Source: Erwinia pyri
GTDB taxonomy: Bacteria > Pseudomonadota > Gammaproteobacteria > Enterobacterales > Enterobacteriaceae
Reading direction: 5' to 3'
DNA: 64,000 nt
Assembly: GCF_030758455.1 (NCBI RefSeq)
Contig: NZ_CP132353.1
Span: 4,278,001 to 4,342,000 of the forward strand
Shown here: positions 44,159 through 55,456 of the stretch, one piece after another
Layout of the letters: each line of letters starts with the position of its first letter
Position numbering within the stretch: the first letter of the stretch is position 1
Notes under the pieces: model-generated
Database searches by the model: none
What the model was told of the DNA's origin: nothing
What the model saw: only the letters and a program-made list of their open reading frames with translations
Translations under genes and position numbers: made by a program

Positions 44159-45977
44159 ATACCGTCTCGTAATCTTTATCGAACAGGTTAGCTATTCTAC
44201 CACGAACGGTTAACTGAGACGTTACCGGATAAGAAACGGCGAGATCCCACAGGCTGACTCCGCCCAGTTTCACGGTACGGGTAGTATAGGAAGTGTTGTA
44301 GTCCTTATCGTAACGCTCCCCCAGGTATTGATAACTTAATGACCAGTCAAAATCATAAATCGTATAATCAAGCTGATACTTGATTTGCTGTTTAGCACGG
44401 CGCAACAGAATTTCATCTGTTTTGCCATTCCGCGGATCCAGATAATCATAGGACAGAGTATGGTTCAGCGGTCCGGTATCAAAGGATGCTGTAGCCTCGA
44501 CCCCTTTAATTGTGGCCTTACTGATATTGAAATAACGATAAGTCGTTGGATCACTGTCGATCAGGTCGTCAATATCGTTGCGATAGCCCGAAAGACGCCA
44601 GCTCACCGGCCCCGTCAGCCCTTCAAAGCCCCCTTCCCACTGCTTACTTTTTTCCGGATCCAGATCGCGATTACCGTAAGCTTCGCTGTATATCTGATTA
44701 AGGTTAGGTGCTTTGAAAGCCGTACCGTATGAGGCAAAGAGACTGTATCCGTCAACGAATTCCCACGCGGCGCTGGTTTGCCAGGTATTATGCCAGCCAA
44801 AGGCGTTATTATCGTCACCGCGAACAGCCCCCTCCACCGTTACGCTACCCAGCTTTTGCTGTACTGTGGCATAAACGCCTGTATTACGCTGTTCCTGCCC
44901 TTCGCTTACATTATTAGTATTGGGCTCAGAGGTCTGCTTCTGCCAGTCTAAACCTGCGCTGACGGTGCCATAACCGAGCGCGACAGTATTACCCCACTGC
45001 AGGTTATATTGTTCAACCTCATCCAGTGAGCCTGGGCTGGCATAGCGTCCCAAACGCGGATCGTAATTATAATCTTTGGTGTGACTGTAGCTGGCGATGA
45101 GCTGTGTGGAATAGATATCACGGTTGAATCGCAGGCCAGTATCCCAGGTCTGGCTATAGAGCTGACGGGTATCGACCAACGCGCCAGGCACGGCATAGCT
45201 AAGGCTATTGTCATAGGCCGTACGGTTGTCATAACCGTACCCGCGCACGAAGCCGCTTAACTCTTCGTTGAACTGCTGCTCCAGAGAACCATAAAGCGAT
45301 TTGCTCATAAAGCCATCGCGATCCTTTTGAGCAGGATCACCAAAAGCATCCGGGTAGTTAGCGACGACATCATACCCTTTGGTATAGGTGTAGTTGCCTG
45401 CCAGCGTGACGCGGGTGTTTTGCCCCAGCATCTGTTGGGTGGAGCCGTCATATGACTGATAGCCGTTGGAGCCGGCGCCAGCCGTCAGCGTAGTGCCCGG
45501 CTTGCTGCGCCCGGTGATAATATTCACCACGCCGCCGATCGCATCAGAGCCGTAAACGGCAGAGCGCGAGCCCCGGATGTACTCAATACGTTGAACCAGC
45601 GAAATCGGGATTTGGCTGAGATCGGAAGAACCGCTGATGCCAGCCTGATTAAGGCGAATACCGTCGATCAGCACTAATACATGCCTTGATTCCGTTCCCC
45701 GGATAAACATTGAAGCTTGCTGGCCCATCCCGCCATTCTGTGCGATATCCACGCCCGGCAACCGACGCATCACATCCGTCAAACTTTTGGACTGCCAGCG
45801 ATCGATCTCTTCACGGGTAACCACAGTAGTAGGTGCCAGCACGGAAGAGACCGGCTGAGCAAAGCGGTTAGCGGTAGTAACCAGCGTGGTATCAGCGTCC
45901 TGTGCGAAGCCATTTTGCGCCCAGAGGGAAATCGCCGTTGCGCTGAAAGCCAACAGAGGCGTTTTTTTGATTATCAT
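44103..45977 (-). CDS. btuB: TonB-dependent vitamin B12 outer-membrane receptor
   Basis: BtuB imports cobalamins across the outer membrane with TonB energy. The 624-residue protein has a signal peptide ([18 protein letters not shown]... cleaved near AQ), a TonB box ([11 protein letters not shown]) and the plug domain ([28 protein letters not shown]). A 22-strand beta barrel follows, ending in SGSYTF with the terminal Phe. The start is ATG at 45977, with the ribosome site inside the riboswitch hairpin; an upstream TTG frame start is rejected. Confidence 0.97.
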   Translation of the reverse strand: MIIKKTPLLAFSATAISLWAQNGFAQDADTTLVTTANRFAQPVSSVLAPTTVVTREEIDRWQSKSLTDVMRRLPGVDIAQNGGMGQQASMFIRGTESRHVLVLIDGIRLNQAGISGSSDLSQIPISLVQRIEYIRGSRSAVYGSDAIGGVVNIITGRSKPGTTLTAGAGSNGYQSYDGSTQQMLGQNTRVTLAGNYTYTKGYDVVANYPDAFGDPAQKDRDGFMSKSLYGSLEQQFNEELSGFVRGYGYDNRTAYDNSLSYAVPGALVDTRQLYSQTWDTGLRFNRDIYSTQLIASYSHTKDYNYDPRLGRYASPGSLDEVEQYNLQWGNTVALGYGTVSAGLDWQKQTSEPNTNNVSEGQEQRNTGVYATVQQKLGSVTVEGAVRGDDNNAFGWHNTWQTSAAWEFVDGYSLFASYGTAFKAPNLNQIYSEAYGNRDLDPEKSKQWEGGFEGLTGPVSWRLSGYRNDIDDLIDSDPTTYRYFNISKATIKGVEATASFDTGPLNHTLSYDYLDPRNGKTDEILLRRAKQQIKYQLDYTIYDFDWSLSYQYLGERYDKDYNTSYTTRTVKLGGVSLWDLAVSYPVTSQLTVRGRIANLFDKDYETVYGYQTPGREYYLSGSYTF

Positions 45978-45987
45978 TTTTGACAAA

Positions 45988-46213
45988 GCATCCAAAAAAT
46001 CATGCAGGATGCCGCAGGCCTACGATCGATAGCACGCGATGATCGTATGAAGTGCGACGTAATACCGGCAGGTCTTCGGGCTCGGAATCATTAAATGGCG
46101 AAGACTTCCCATCGTGAGACAGTGTCAGCATTGCAATCGCCACGACATTCCATACCGCTGCGCGTCAGCTCCAGCTTTGCACTGGATTCCCTTTTAACTT
46201 ATTGAAAGGCCGG
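45988..46213 (-). promoter_or_regulatory. Cobalamin riboswitch of btuB
   Basis: The minus strand shows the aptamer from a closing stem CCGGC near 46213, through AAAAGGGAATCCAGTG, AGCTGACGCGCAGCGGT and GATGGGAAGTC, to the B12 box AGCCCGAAGACCTGCCGG ending at 46065. The expression platform is GCATCC (46012-46007) pairing with GGATGC (45993-45988), which masks the btuB ribosome site. This is the E. coli btuB layout, controlling translation by adenosylcobalamin. The rest of the 377-base gap holds the btuB and trmA promoters. Confidence 0.95.
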
Positions 46214-46354
46214 AAAGCGCATCTTATGTTCATCCCCAGGAGAAGTCCAGATATCCAGACATCCAAAAGCAGTCAGCGCAGCACAATGCTGGACATTGCG
46301 TATCAGATCCCTACAATCGCCCGGCAATAAAAGTCTCTCAACCCAGGAAATCGC

Positions 46355-47455
46355 ATGACGCCCGAACAGCTGCCCGTTGAACAATATGATGCCCAACTTG
46401 AGGAAAAAGTTATCCGTCTCAGGACGTTGATGACCCCTTTCGCCGCACCGGACGTTGAGATCTTTCGTTCACCGGTCAGCCATTACCGTATGCGGGCGGA
46501 ATTCCGTCTCTGGCACGAGGGCGACGATCTCTACCACATCATTTTTGACCAGCAGACCCGGGAGCGTATTCGGGTAGAGAGCTTCCCGGCCGCCAGCCAG
46601 CTTATTAACGCAGTGATGCCGCGACTGATCGCCTTGATTCGCGATAATAAAGTGCTGCGCCATAAGCTGTTTCAGGTCGATTATCTCTCCACAATGAGCA
46701 ATCAGATTGTGGTGTCGCTGCTCTATCATCGCGCCCTGACTGAGGAGTGGCAGCAAGCGGCGGAAGGATTGCGGGATGCATTACGGGCAGAGGGGTTCGA
46801 TCTGCACCTGATTGGCCGCGCAACCAAAACCAAGATTTGCCTGGATCGTGATTATGTTGACGAATCTCTGCCGGTAGCCGGGAAGGAGATCGTCTATCGT
46901 CAGGTAGAGAACAGCTTCACGCAGCCGAATGCGGCGATGAATATTCAGATGCTGGAATGGGCGCTGGAGGTCACGAAAAATGCCTCAGGAGATTTGCTGG
47001 AGCTCTACTGCGGCAACGGTAACTTCTCACTTGCTCTCGCCCGCAATTTCAACCGCGTACTGGCGACAGAAATTGCCAAGCCGTCCGTTGCCTCGGCGCA
47101 GTACAACATCGCGGTGAATAACATTGATAACGTACAGATTATTCGTATGTCAGCGGAAGAGTTTACGGAAGCGATGAAAGGCGCGCGGAAATTCCAGCGC
47201 CTTGAAGGCATCGATTTGCAGAGTTACCAATGCGAAACGATTTTTGTTGACCCGCCACGCAGTGGTCTGGATGCAGAAACGGTAAAAATGGTGCAGGCCT
47301 ATCCCCGTATTCTTTATATTTCCTGCAATCCGCAAACGCTGTGTGACAATTTGGCAACGCTTGCCGAAACGCATAAGGTGGAAAAACTGGCGCTGTTTGA
47401 CCAGTTCCCCTATACGCATCATATGGAGTGCGGCGTACTGCTGACCCGACGCTAG
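46355..47455 (+). CDS. trmA: tRNA (uracil-54-C5)-methyltransferase
   Basis: TrmA makes ribothymidine at position 54 of tRNAs and acts as a tRNA folding chaperone. The 366-residue SAM-dependent enzyme has [16 protein letters not shown] (SAM loop), [11 protein letters not shown], and the catalytic C324 in [15 protein letters not shown] precedes the start. It is divergent from btuB, as in E. coli. Confidence 0.97.
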   Translation: MTPEQLPVEQYDAQLEEKVIRLRTLMTPFAAPDVEIFRSPVSHYRMRAEFRLWHEGDDLYHIIFDQQTRERIRVESFPAASQLINAVMPRLIALIRDNKVLRHKLFQVDYLSTMSNQIVVSLLYHRALTEEWQQAAEGLRDALRAEGFDLHLIGRATKTKICLDRDYVDESLPVAGKEIVYRQVENSFTQPNAAMNIQMLEWALEVTKNASGDLLELYCGNGNFSLALARNFNRVLATEIAKPSVASAQYNIAVNNIDNVQIIRMSAEEFTEAMKGARKFQRLEGIDLQSYQCETIFVDPPRSGLDAETVKMVQAYPRILYISCNPQTLCDNLATLAETHKVEKLALFDQFPYTHHMECGVLLTRR

Positions 47456-47482
47456 CCGCTGGGCGACCCGGCGTCGCCTGAA

Positions 47483-47836
47483 TTAGTTGGTTTTACGCGC
47501 GCGCAGTTTCAGGCCAATCCAGAAGACCAGCGCCACCATCAGAATGGTTGGGATAAAGTTGGAACCGATATCCGGATACTCCGCGCGCACAATGGCACTG
47601 TATAAAAGAATACCCAGCAGGAAGAAGGCGGCAGCAAGCCCGGGCATGCCGTCTGGCATGGAACGGTTAAGATAGCGTTGATGCAGGCACCAGGCAGAGA
47701 GGCCAAGCGCAATAAGCGGGAAAACAGAGAACGGCACAAGCGAACTGAACAGCACCGAAAACGATCCGTTGATCGATAATCCGGTCAGAAATGCCAGCAA
47801 CAGCGTACCTCTGTCCCGGCCAGCGGCTAAACTCAT
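47483..47836 (-). CDS. yijD: YijD, inner-membrane protein of unknown function (DUF1422)
   Basis: The 117-residue protein has four hydrophobic segments (about 10-30, 32-48, 62-82, 90-108) and the conserved motifs [31 protein letters not shown] and [12 protein letters not shown]. No function can be read from it. It follows fabR by 11 bases, so the two are co-transcribed, as in E. coli, which suggests but does not show a link to membrane lipids. Confidence 0.93.
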   Translation of the reverse strand: MSLAAGRDRGTLLLAFLTGLSINGSFSVLFSSLVPFSVFPLIALGLSAWCLHQRYLNRSMPDGMPGLAAAFFLLGILLYSAIVRAEYPDIGSNFIPTILMVALVFWIGLKLRARKTN

Positions 47837-47847
47837 GTCACTTTCCT

Positions 47848-48498
47848 TTAGTCATGGGATTCCAGCGTTACCGCCAGCCTCTCCTGTTCACGACGATACC
47901 AGTAATAAGCGCCCTTCGAAATCATTCGCAGCTGCAACACCAGACGCTCTTCCAGCTTGCGACGCTGGTCAATATCGATATCCAGTGCTTCAGCACCGGC
48001 GTTAAATACGATAATTACCATAGCTTCCGCCTGCGCTTCTGTGAAGCTCCGGGGCATGCGATTTTCAATTTCCAGATAATCCGCCAGTTCAGCAATGAAA
48101 TGCTGGATCTCACGGGCTACGGCGGCACGGAACGCTGCCGAGGTGCCTGAACGCTCCCGCAACAGCAGACGGAAGGCGTTTGGATTGTTGCCAATAAACT
48201 CCATAAAGGTGGAGACAGAGGTGCGAATCACGCTGCCGCCTTTGGCAATACGCTGACGCGCCTGGCGCATCAGTTGACGAAGCATCAGCCCGCTTTCATC
48301 CACCATCGTCAGCCCTAATTCATCCACATCACGAAAGTGACGATAGAATGAGGTGGGCGCGATCCCTGCCTCTCTGGCGACCTCTCTCAGGCTCAGGCTG
48401 GCGAAACTCCGCTCGGCACTTAGCTGGCTAAATGCCGCTTCAATCAGCGAACGTCTCGTCCGTTCTTTCTGTTGCGCTCTGACGCCTAAGGTAGCCAT
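47848..48498 (-). CDS. fabR: TetR-family repressor of unsaturated fatty acid synthesis
   Basis: FabR represses fabB and fabA according to the ratio of unsaturated to saturated acyl-CoA/ACP. The 216-residue protein has the TetR HTH in [24 protein letters not shown] (about 32-55) and the strongly conserved middle [29 protein letters not shown]. The start [16 protein letters not shown] differs by a few residues from E. coli (MGVRAQQ), so the exact initiation codon is not certain. Divergent from sthA. Confidence 0.95.
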   Translation of the reverse strand: MATLGVRAQQKERTRRSLIEAAFSQLSAERSFASLSLREVAREAGIAPTSFYRHFRDVDELGLTMVDESGLMLRQLMRQARQRIAKGGSVIRTSVSTFMEFIGNNPNAFRLLLRERSGTSAAFRAAVAREIQHFIAELADYLEIENRMPRSFTEAQAEAMVIIVFNAGAEALDIDIDQRRKLEERLVLQLRMISKGAYYWYRREQERLAVTLESHD

Positions 48499-48623
48499 GT
48501 TTGTGCCTGTTTTACTTGCTTGTCCGGCACTATAACAAAAATTTCAGCGTACAGCGGCATCTACTTTGTGAACGCCTGTTAACCCCACACTTTGTCAAAT
48601 GATGGCAAAAAAGTCGGTTAGAA

Positions 48624-48652
48624 TTGGGAAGTGGTCAAGGGGATGTTATGAT
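48624..48652 (+). promoter_or_regulatory. Candidate sthA promoter
   Basis: TTGGGA, a 17-base spacer and TATGAT lie about 40 bases before the sthA ATG. The -35 is weak. Confidence 0.4.
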
Positions 48653-48691
48653 CTCGTTGAAAAATTGTATAAGAAAATAGGACGTATTGGT

Positions 48692-50092
48692 ATGCAACAG
48701 TCTTATGATTACGACGCCATTGTGATTGGTTCCGGTCCCGGCGGTGAAGGCGCTGCGATGGGGCTGGTCAAACAGGGCGCACGCATTGCCGTTATCGAGC
48801 GCTATCACAACATCGGCGGCGGTTGTACGCATTGGGGAACCATCCCCTCCAAAGCGCTGCGCCATGCTGTCAGCCGCATTATCGAATTCAACCAGAATCC
48901 GCTCTACAGTGACCACACCCGTCTTCTCCGCTCCTCGTTTGCTGATATTCTTAACCACACGGAAAACGTGATCAGTCAACAAACCCGGATGCGTCAGGGC
49001 TTTTATGAGCGCAATCGCTGCGAACTCTATCAGGGTGATGCGCGGTTTATTGACGCCAATACGATTGAGATAGAGAGCCATGACGGCACCGTCGAGCGTC
49101 TGACGGCAGAAAAATTCGTTATCGCCTGCGGCTCACGCCCCTATCACCCTGCTGACGTGGACTTTACCCACCCGCGCGTTTACGACAGCGACTCTATCCT
49201 GAATCTGCATCATGAACCTGGCCACGTTATCATCTACGGCGCCGGGGTCATTGGCTGTGAGTATGCTTCGATCTTCCGTGGGCTGAACGTGAAGGTTGAC
49301 CTGATCAACACCCGGGATCACCTGTTGGCGTTTCTCGATCAGGAGATTTCAGATTCGCTTTCCTATCACTTCTGGAACAGCGGCGTGGTGATTCGCCACA
49401 ACGAAGAGTTTGAAAAAATTGAAGGCGTCAGCGACGGCGTGATCATGCATCTGAAGTCAGGCAAAAAGGTGAAAGCTGACTGCCTGCTCTACGCTAACGG
49501 ACGTACCGGGAACACCGATTCACTGTCGCTGGAAAATGTGGGTCTGGAAGCGGACGGACGCGGCTTGCTGAAGGTAAACAGCATGTACCAGACCGCCCAG
49601 CCGCACATCTATGCGGTGGGTGATGTGATCGGCTATCCAAGTCTGGCTTCTGCCGCCTACGACCAGGGCCGTATCGCTGCACAGGCGATGATCAAAGGGG
49701 AAGCGACTGCCCATCTGATTGAGGACATCCCTACCGGCATTTATACCATTCCGGAGATCAGCTCCGTAGGAAAAACCGAACAGCAGCTGACGGCGATGAA
49801 AGTGCCTTATGAAGTGGGCCGTGCACAGTTTAAGCATCTGGCGCGGGCGCAGATTGTCGGCATGAACGTGGGAAGCCTGAAGATCCTCTTCCATCGTGAA
49901 ACGAAAGAGATCCTGGGGATCCACTGCTTTGGCGAGCGAGCGGCGGAGATCATCCACATCGGCCAGGCGATCATGGAGCAGAAAAACGGTGGCAACACGA
50001 TTGAGTACTTCGTGAATACCACCTTTAACTATCCAACCATGGCCGAAGCGTACCGCGTAGCGGCGTTAAACGGCCTGAACCGGCTGTTCTGA
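48692..50092 (+). CDS. sthA: Soluble pyridine nucleotide transhydrogenase
   Basis: SthA (UdhA) transfers hydride between NADPH and NAD+ in the cytoplasm, mainly reoxidising NADPH. The 466-residue flavoprotein has the FAD motif [27 protein letters not shown] (only the first of the usual redox-cysteine pair, as in this family), the NAD(P) motif [15 protein letters not shown], and [20 protein letters not shown] chose ATG at 48692 ([15 protein letters not shown]), matching E. coli. A 31-codon upstream extension is rejected. It overlaps convergent oxyR by 27 bases. Confidence 0.96.
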   Translation: MQQSYDYDAIVIGSGPGGEGAAMGLVKQGARIAVIERYHNIGGGCTHWGTIPSKALRHAVSRIIEFNQNPLYSDHTRLLRSSFADILNHTENVISQQTRMRQGFYERNRCELYQGDARFIDANTIEIESHDGTVERLTAEKFVIACGSRPYHPADVDFTHPRVYDSDSILNLHHEPGHVIIYGAGVIGCEYASIFRGLNVKVDLINTRDHLLAFLDQEISDSLSYHFWNSGVVIRHNEEFEKIEGVSDGVIMHLKSGKKVKADCLLYANGRTGNTDSLSLENVGLEADGRGLLKVNSMYQTAQPHIYAVGDVIGYPSLASAAYDQGRIAAQAMIKGEATAHLIEDIPTGIYTIPEISSVGKTEQQLTAMKVPYEVGRAQFKHLARAQIVGMNVGSLKILFHRETKEILGIHCFGERAAEIIHIGQAIMEQKNGGNTIEYFVNTTFNYPTMAEAYRVAALNGLNRLF

Positions 50093-50992
50093 CGGCGTAT
50101 CCATATAGCCCTGCATATGGGTTTTAATCGCCTCTGCCAGATGCTCATAGCGGCTGCGCAGTGGCGACCCAGGGCGATAGACCAGGGCTATCGTGCGCTG
50201 TGGCACCGGTTTATAGCAGGAGAGATAGCAGACGCCGTCCCTTACCCGCTCTTTCGGCACGGCCAGCGACGGCAGTAACGTGATCCCGCTTCCGGCGGCA
50301 ACCATGTTACGCAGCGTTTCAAGGCTTGTTGCCCGGAAATGGGTATCTTCATCCGCACCCGCCTGGAAGCAGAATCCCATCGCCTGATCGCGCAAACAGT
50401 GGCCATCTTCCAGCATCAGCAACTTTTCACCAGCCAGTTCGGACATCGGCACGCGATCGCGGTCATGCCACGGGTGATCCTGATACACTGCCAGCTTCAT
50501 TGGCTCATCAAACAGCGGCACTTCGATAAAGGCTTCCGACTCTTTCACCAGCGCCAGGATAGCGCAGTCCAGCTTACCGCTGTCCAGCTGTGCCAACAGC
50601 TGCTGGGTCTGCGCTTCGTGCAGATACATCTCCAGCTTCGGAAACGTTTGATGCAGCGTCGGAATAATCTGCGGTAGCAGATAAGGCCCGACCGTCGGGA
50701 TCAGGCCAATATGCAGCGGCCCGGACATCGCTTCACCCTGCTGGCTCGCCATCTCCTTCAGCACTTTCACCTCACGCAGCACCGTGCGTGCCTGATCGAC
50801 CAGCAGCAGTCCGGCCTGAGTAAACAGCACCTTTCGGCTGGTGCGCTCTAATAACATCACGCCCAGTTCATCTTCAAGCTTGCGGATCTGCCCGCTCAGG
50901 GTAGGTTGGCTGACATGACAGGAATCTGCCGCACGCCGGAAATGGCGGTGCTCGGCCAGTGCCACCAGGTATTCAAGATCACGAATATTCAT
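50066..50992 (-). CDS. oxyR: Hydrogen peroxide-sensing regulator OxyR
   Basis: OxyR is a LysR-family activator turned on by an intramolecular disulfide. The 308-residue protein has the HTH ([23 protein letters not shown]) and the sensing cysteines C199 and C208 in [15 protein letters not shown], at E. coli spacing. The C-terminus is a few residues longer and differs from E. coli. I chose ATG at 50992 with GGAGG upstream; an extension of 16 codons is rejected. It overlaps sthA convergently and is divergent from the Prx-Grx gene. Confidence 0.97.
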   Translation of the reverse strand: MNIRDLEYLVALAEHRHFRRAADSCHVSQPTLSGQIRKLEDELGVMLLERTSRKVLFTQAGLLLVDQARTVLREVKVLKEMASQQGEAMSGPLHIGLIPTVGPYLLPQIIPTLHQTFPKLEMYLHEAQTQQLLAQLDSGKLDCAILALVKESEAFIEVPLFDEPMKLAVYQDHPWHDRDRVPMSELAGEKLLMLEDGHCLRDQAMGFCFQAGADEDTHFRATSLETLRNMVAAGSGITLLPSLAVPKERVRDGVCYLSCYKPVPQRTIALVYRPGSPLRSRYEHLAEAIKTHMQGYMDTPSEQPVQAV

Positions 50993-51011
50993 TTTTATCC
51001 TCCGGGCCACG

Positions 51012-51058
51012 ATAGTCCGTGGCGATAGATAGGATAGCAATCAACGATTAGCCCTATC
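51012..51058. promoter_or_regulatory. OxyR operator between oxyR and the Prx-Grx gene
   Basis: ATAG repeats at 51012, 51025, 51029 and 51034, with CTAT near 51054, resemble the spaced ATAG/CTAT half-sites bound by OxyR. The layout resembles the E. coli oxyR-oxyS intergenic site. AATAAT at 51072-51077 would be the -10 of the rightward promoter. Confidence 0.7.
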
Positions 51059-51118
51059 AAGTGCAGACAGCAATAATGTCCCCCGTTCGCAAGAGTCCCC
51101 TTAAATAAGAGGTAGTTT

Positions 51119-51850
51119 ATGTTTGCAAGTCAGGAAGGTAAGTCCGTCCCACAGGTCACTTTTCACACACGTCAGGGCGACAACTGGGTCGACGTCACAA
51201 CTGATGAGCTGTTTAAAGACAAAACTGTGATTCTTTTTTCATTGCCAGGCGCCTTTACGCCAACCTGTTCGTCCAGCCATTTGCCGCGCTATAACGAGCT
51301 GGCTGACGTATTTAAAAAGCATGGCGTGGACAGCATCCTTTGCGTCTCCGTGAATGACACCTTTGTGATGAACGCCTGGAAAGCCGATCAGCACGCTGAG
51401 AACATCACTTTTATTCCGGACGGTAACGGCGAATTTACCCGCGGTATGGAGATGCTGGTTGAGAAAGCGGATCTGGGCTTTGGTCCCCGCTCATGGCGTT
51501 ACTCCATGCTGGTACGCAACGGCGTGGTGGAAAAGATGTTTGTAGAACCCAACAAGCCGGGCGACCCGTTTGAAGTCTCTGATGCCGACACCATGCTGCG
51601 CTATCTGGCGCCGGAAGTTAAGTTACAGGAGTCCGTTTCGCTGTTCACCAAGCCAGGCTGTTCGTTCTGTGCCAAAGCCAAACAGATGCTGCTGGATCGC
51701 GGTATTCAGTATGAAGAGATTGTGCTGGGTCAGGATGCCACCACCGTCAGCCTGAGAGCTGTCACCGGTCGTGCAACCGTGCCACAGGTCTTTATCGGTG
51801 GACGCCACATCGGCGGTAGCGATGACCTTGAGAAGTTTTTTGTAGCGTAA
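51119..51850 (+). CDS. Hybrid peroxiredoxin-glutaredoxin
   Basis: The 243-residue protein joins a Prx5-type peroxiredoxin (about 1-165; peroxidatic C50 in [14 protein letters not shown]) to a glutaredoxin (about 170-243; C181-x-x-C184 in KPGCSFC, cis-Pro in [15 protein letters not shown]). Such hybrids, known from Haemophilus and others, reduce peroxides with glutathione without a separate glutaredoxin. AAGAGGTAGTTT precedes the ATG. Divergent from oxyR with an OxyR-like operator between, so peroxide induction is likely. No such gene lies here in E. coli. Confidence 0.96.
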   Translation: MFASQEGKSVPQVTFHTRQGDNWVDVTTDELFKDKTVILFSLPGAFTPTCSSSHLPRYNELADVFKKHGVDSILCVSVNDTFVMNAWKADQHAENITFIPDGNGEFTRGMEMLVEKADLGFGPRSWRYSMLVRNGVVEKMFVEPNKPGDPFEVSDADTMLRYLAPEVKLQESVSLFTKPGCSFCAKAKQMLLDRGIQYEEIVLGQDATTVSLRAVTGRATVPQVFIGGRHIGGSDDLEKFFVA

Positions 51851-51863
51851 GAATAAGCTGGAC

Positions 51864-51957
51864 GGGTCAGGCCACACTGACCCGCCCTCTTATGTGCCGA
51901 GAACGTAAAATAAAGTCGAAATATTTTTTGGCGGGCCTTTGTGCCCGCCTTTTTTTT
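51864..51957 (+). terminator. Terminator pair after the Prx-Grx gene
   Basis: A first hairpin GGGTCAG-GCCACA-CTGACCC (51864-51883) lacks a T-run. A second, GGCGGGC-CTTTGT-GCCCGCC (51930-51949), is followed by eight T and is a strong plus-strand terminator. On the minus strand the second has only A after it, so argH needs the first or another signal. Confidence 0.85.
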
Positions 51958-51959
51958 AA

Positions 51960-53333
51960 TCAGGCCAGACGGTTCTTCGCCTCTGTAATTGCCAGAGAGA
52001 CCTGGTGAGGGGAAACGCCGCCTTTGGCATTACGCTTATCCAGGCAGGATTGCAGCGACAGAACCGGATAAACATCGTCGTTAATCACACTGCTGAAGGC
52101 CTGCAGCTCTTCCAGCTTCAGCGCTTCCAGCGCCACGCCTTTCTGAATAGCAGCGACCACCACTTCACCCACAATGTGGTGAGCTTCACGGAACGGCACG
52201 CCTTTGCCAACCAGGTAATCCGCCAGTTCGGTGGCGTTGGCATAACCCTGCTCCGCCGCTTCCTGACAACGAGGGCGCTTCACCTGAATACCTTCCAGCA
52301 CCAGCGCCGCCATATGCAGGCAGTCTGACCAGGTATCCAGCGCGTCAAATAGCCCCTCTTTGTCCTCCTGCATATCTTTGTTATAAGCCAGCGGCAGGCC
52401 TTTCAGGGTCATCATCATGCCGGTGAGCGCGCCCTGTACACGTCCACATTTACCGCGGATCAGCTCCAGCGCATCGGGATTTTTCTTCTGCGGCATCAGG
52501 GATGAGCCTGAAGTCACCTTGTCAGAGAGTTCGACAAAGCCAGATTCGCCGGTATTGAAGAAAATCAGATCTTCCGCGAAACGGGAGAGGTGCACCATGC
52601 CGATAGAGGCATCGGAAAGCAGCTCCAGCACATGGTCGCGGTCAGAGACCGTATCCAGGCTGTTGCGGGTGGCAGACGCGAAGCCTAACCAGCCTGCCAG
52701 CTGCTCACGGTCGATTTCATAGGCGGTACCGGCCAGGGCGCCACAGCCTAACGGACTGACGTCCAGACGTTTGAGCGTATCCTGCAGGCGGCTTTCGTCA
52801 CGGGCCAGCATCTCTACATACGCCAGGCACCAGTGCGCAAACGTCACCGGCTGGGCACGCTGCAGGTGAGTGTACCCCGGCATTACGGCATCCTGATTGG
52901 CTTCGGCCGTTGCCACCAGCGCCTGCTGCAGCTGACGCGAGGCGATCAGCAGTTCACTGACCTGCGCTTTGCACCACAGTTTGAGATCGGTCGCCACCTG
53001 GTCATTACGGCTGCGGCCGGTATGCAGCTTTTTGCCGAGTGCGCCCACTTTCTCAATCAGGCGTCCCTCAACATAGCTGTGAATATCTTCGGCATCGCTT
53101 TCAAGGATCTGCTGCGGGTTCGCCCGCACCTCTTCCAGCAAGACGTTCAGCGCGCTTTCCAGCTGCTGCTGCTCTTCGGCTGTCAGAACATTGACCGTTA
53201 CCAGCGCTTTGGACCAGGCAACGGATCCGATAATATCCTGCTCTGCCAGACGATAGTCGAAGCGCAGTGAGTCATTAAACTGTTTGAAACGTTGATCTGC
53301 TGCCTGCGTAAACCGTCCACCCCAAAGTGCCAT
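51960..53333 (-). CDS. argH: Argininosuccinate lyase
   Basis: ArgH splits argininosuccinate into arginine and fumarate, the last step of arginine synthesis. The 457-residue protein is in the fumarase/aspartase superfamily, with [32 protein letters not shown] and the signature [12 protein letters not shown] (about 280). It starts [16 protein letters not shown] and is the last gene of the argCBGH cluster, 94 bases after argG. Confidence 0.98.
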   Translation of the reverse strand: MALWGGRFTQAADQRFKQFNDSLRFDYRLAEQDIIGSVAWSKALVTVNVLTAEEQQQLESALNVLLEEVRANPQQILESDAEDIHSYVEGRLIEKVGALGKKLHTGRSRNDQVATDLKLWCKAQVSELLIASRQLQQALVATAEANQDAVMPGYTHLQRAQPVTFAHWCLAYVEMLARDESRLQDTLKRLDVSPLGCGALAGTAYEIDREQLAGWLGFASATRNSLDTVSDRDHVLELLSDASIGMVHLSRFAEDLIFFNTGESGFVELSDKVTSGSSLMPQKKNPDALELIRGKCGRVQGALTGMMMTLKGLPLAYNKDMQEDKEGLFDALDTWSDCLHMAALVLEGIQVKRPRCQEAAEQGYANATELADYLVGKGVPFREAHHIVGEVVVAAIQKGVALEALKLEELQAFSSVINDDVYPVLSLQSCLDKRNAKGGVSPHQVSLAITEAKNRLA

Positions 53334-53427
53334 GTCAGTGCTCCATTAATTCGTTTGGTGAGAAATAGAATGCGGAGCGCCAGGGGAGCGTTCGTCTCTC
53401 CCCGGCGCTGAGTGCCTTAGCGGCAGA

Positions 53428-54642
53428 TTACTTCTTTTCGTTCAGCGCACGAATGCGTGAAGAGAGTGAGAACAGACGGATGAAACCGCCGGCATGACGG
53501 TGATCGTACACTTCATCTTCGCCGAAGGTAGCAAACTCTTCTGAATAGAGGCTGTTAGCCGATTTCTTCTGAATCGCAGTCACCTGGCCTTTATAGAGCT
53601 GCAGCACCACTTCACCATTTACGTCTGCTGCCAGGGATTCAGCCGCAGCCTGAATCGATTTGCGCAGCGGCGCAAACCAGCGACCGTCGTAAACCACATA
53701 AGACATCTCATGACCCAGCTGCTCGCGCCATTTGAAGCTGTCGCGATCCAGAACCAGCTGCTCTACCGCACGCAGCGCATTCACCATGATGGTGCCGCCA
53801 GGCGTTTCGTAGCAGCCGCGGGATTTGATCCCCACCAGACGGTTTTCCACGATATCGATACGCCCCACACCGTGCTTCGCACCGATCGTGTTCAGCGCTT
53901 CCAGACACTGGTACGGGCTGAGTGTTTTGCCGTTGACGGCAACCACACGCCCTTTCTCTACGGAAACGGTGACCTGCTCAGGCTGATCCGGCGCTTCCAG
54001 CGGATCCACGGTCCAGACCCAGCAATCTTTATTCGGCGCATTCCACGGGCTTTCCAGCACGCCGCCTTCGGTGGAGATGTGCCAGGCGTTTTCGTCACGG
54101 CTGTAGATCTTCTCCAGCGATGCGGTGGTCGGGATATTGCGCTCTTTCAGGTAGTCCAGCAACGCTTCGCGGGAACGCAGGTCCCATTCACGCCATGGCG
54201 CTACAACTTTCAGCTGAGGAGCCAGCGCGGTGTAGGTGGTTTCAAAACGAACCTGGTCGTTACCTTTACCGGTCGCACCGTGGCACAGGGCATCTGCACC
54301 CACTTTCAGCGCCAGCTCAACCTGGGCTTTGGCGATGATCGGACGCGCCATAGAGGTCCCGAGCAGGTAGGTGCCCTCATACAGCGCACCGGTCTGCAGA
54401 ACGGGATAGACGTAGTCGCTGATGAACTCTTCACGCAGATCGACCACGTGGCATTCAGAGGCACCGGACTGCAACGCTTTCTGCTCAACGCCTTCCAGAT
54501 CGCCGCGCTCCTGACCGATATCCGCTACAAACGCCACCACTTCACAGCCGCCGTAGTTCTCTTTCAGCCATGGAATGATCGCGGAAGTATCCAGACCACC
54601 GGAGTAAGCCAGTACGATTTTCTTGATGCTCTTGTCTTGCAT
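53428..54642 (-). CDS. argG: Argininosuccinate synthase (short type, unlike E. coli K-12 ArgG)
   Basis: ArgG joins citrulline and aspartate using ATP. The 404-residue protein has the PP-loop [15 protein letters not shown] near the start, [32 protein letters not shown] and [20 protein letters not shown]. This is the subfamily of about 400 residues common to most bacteria and eukaryotes. E. coli ArgG is about 447 residues with a different sequence ([14 protein letters not shown]) and lies elsewhere. The start is ATG at 54642 with AAGGAAAAG upstream; a 48-codon upstream extension into argB is rejected. Confidence 0.96.
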   Translation of the reverse strand: MQDKSIKKIVLAYSGGLDTSAIIPWLKENYGGCEVVAFVADIGQERGDLEGVEQKALQSGASECHVVDLREEFISDYVYPVLQTGALYEGTYLLGTSMARPIIAKAQVELALKVGADALCHGATGKGNDQVRFETTYTALAPQLKVVAPWREWDLRSREALLDYLKERNIPTTASLEKIYSRDENAWHISTEGGVLESPWNAPNKDCWVWTVDPLEAPDQPEQVTVSVEKGRVVAVNGKTLSPYQCLEALNTIGAKHGVGRIDIVENRLVGIKSRGCYETPGGTIMVNALRAVEQLVLDRDSFKWREQLGHEMSYVVYDGRWFAPLRKSIQAAAESLAADVNGEVVLQLYKGQVTAIQKKSANSLYSEEFATFGEDEVYDHRHAGGFIRLFSLSSRIRALNEKK

Positions 54643-54664
54643 TGTCTTTTCCTTGAATACTTTG

Positions 54665-55441
54665 TTAAGCGAGGATCCGGGTGCCAATCGACACGCCGTT
54701 AAACAGGGTTGGCAGCTGCTCAGCATGGCGCCAGCTGGCGATGTCCACCGGACGGCCCAGCGTACGGGCCGCGTCCAGGGCAGCATGCACTTTCACAATC
54801 ATGCCGTCAGTAATGACGCCTTCAGCAATCAGCTTTTCGGCGTAAGCGGCGGTCATCTCTTCTATCCGCTGGCCTTTGCCATCCAGAATGCCGCTGACAT
54901 CGGAGAGCAGGATCAGATCTGCGCCCAGCGTGGCGGCCAGCGCGGTCGCTGCCTGGTCGGCATTGACGTTCATTAACTTGCCATCCTGAGTGATGCCGAT
55001 GGAGCTGATTACCGGCAGGAAGCCCGCCGTCAGTAAGGTATTAATCAGCACCGGCGAACCTGGCGTAGCCTGCCCGACGTGGCCAAGCTCTTCATCGAAG
55101 GCTTCAACGTTAACGCTGCCGCCGTCGCCCAGGCAGAGTCCGACCGCCTCAATGCCCTGTTTCTTTGACCAGGCAAGCAGGGTCTTATTGGCGGTTCCGG
55201 CCAGCGCACCGGTGATGATATCGATCTGATCGGCTGGCGTGACGCGCAGGCCATTTTTCTTTTTCACCGGCAGCGACAGCTTGCTCATCAGCTCGTCAAC
55301 CAGACAGCCGCCGCCATGCACGATCAGCAGCTGACGCTGGTGCGTGGCGCGGTAAGCCACCAGCGCATCGAACAGACGCGCCAGCGCTTCTTCGCTGTCC
55401 AGCAGCACGCCGCCGAGTTTGATAATTAAAGGATTGGTCAT
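54665..55441 (-). CDS. argB: Acetylglutamate kinase
   Basis: ArgB phosphorylates N-acetylglutamate. The 258-residue amino acid kinase has [34 protein letters not shown] (phosphate loop) and [37 protein letters not shown] follows, and [25 protein letters not shown] lies at the C-terminal end. The short length is the enterobacterial arginine-insensitive type. It follows argC by 15 bases. Confidence 0.97.
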   Translation of the reverse strand: MTNPLIIKLGGVLLDSEEALARLFDALVAYRATHQRQLLIVHGGGCLVDELMSKLSLPVKKKNGLRVTPADQIDIITGALAGTANKTLLAWSKKQGIEAVGLCLGDGGSVNVEAFDEELGHVGQATPGSPVLINTLLTAGFLPVISSIGITQDGKLMNVNADQAATALAATLGADLILLSDVSGILDGKGQRIEEMTAAYAEKLIAEGVITDGMIVKVHAALDAARTLGRPVDIASWRHAEQLPTLFNGVSIGTRILA

Positions 55442-55456
55442 AATCGTATCCGCTGA

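Noticed and set aside
48599..48691. Upstream 31-codon extension of sthA ([12 protein letters not shown]...)
   Set aside because: It covers the promoter region, has no family support, and the ATG at 48692 has the conserved N-terminus.
53710..54702. 330-codon ORF on the plus strand opposite argG
   Set aside because: Long antisense frame caused by codon bias of argG; no recognisable domain and no ribosome site.
54643..54786. 48-codon N-terminal extension of argG
   Set aside because: It reads back into the argB coding end in another frame and lacks homology; ATG at 54642 has a good ribosome site.
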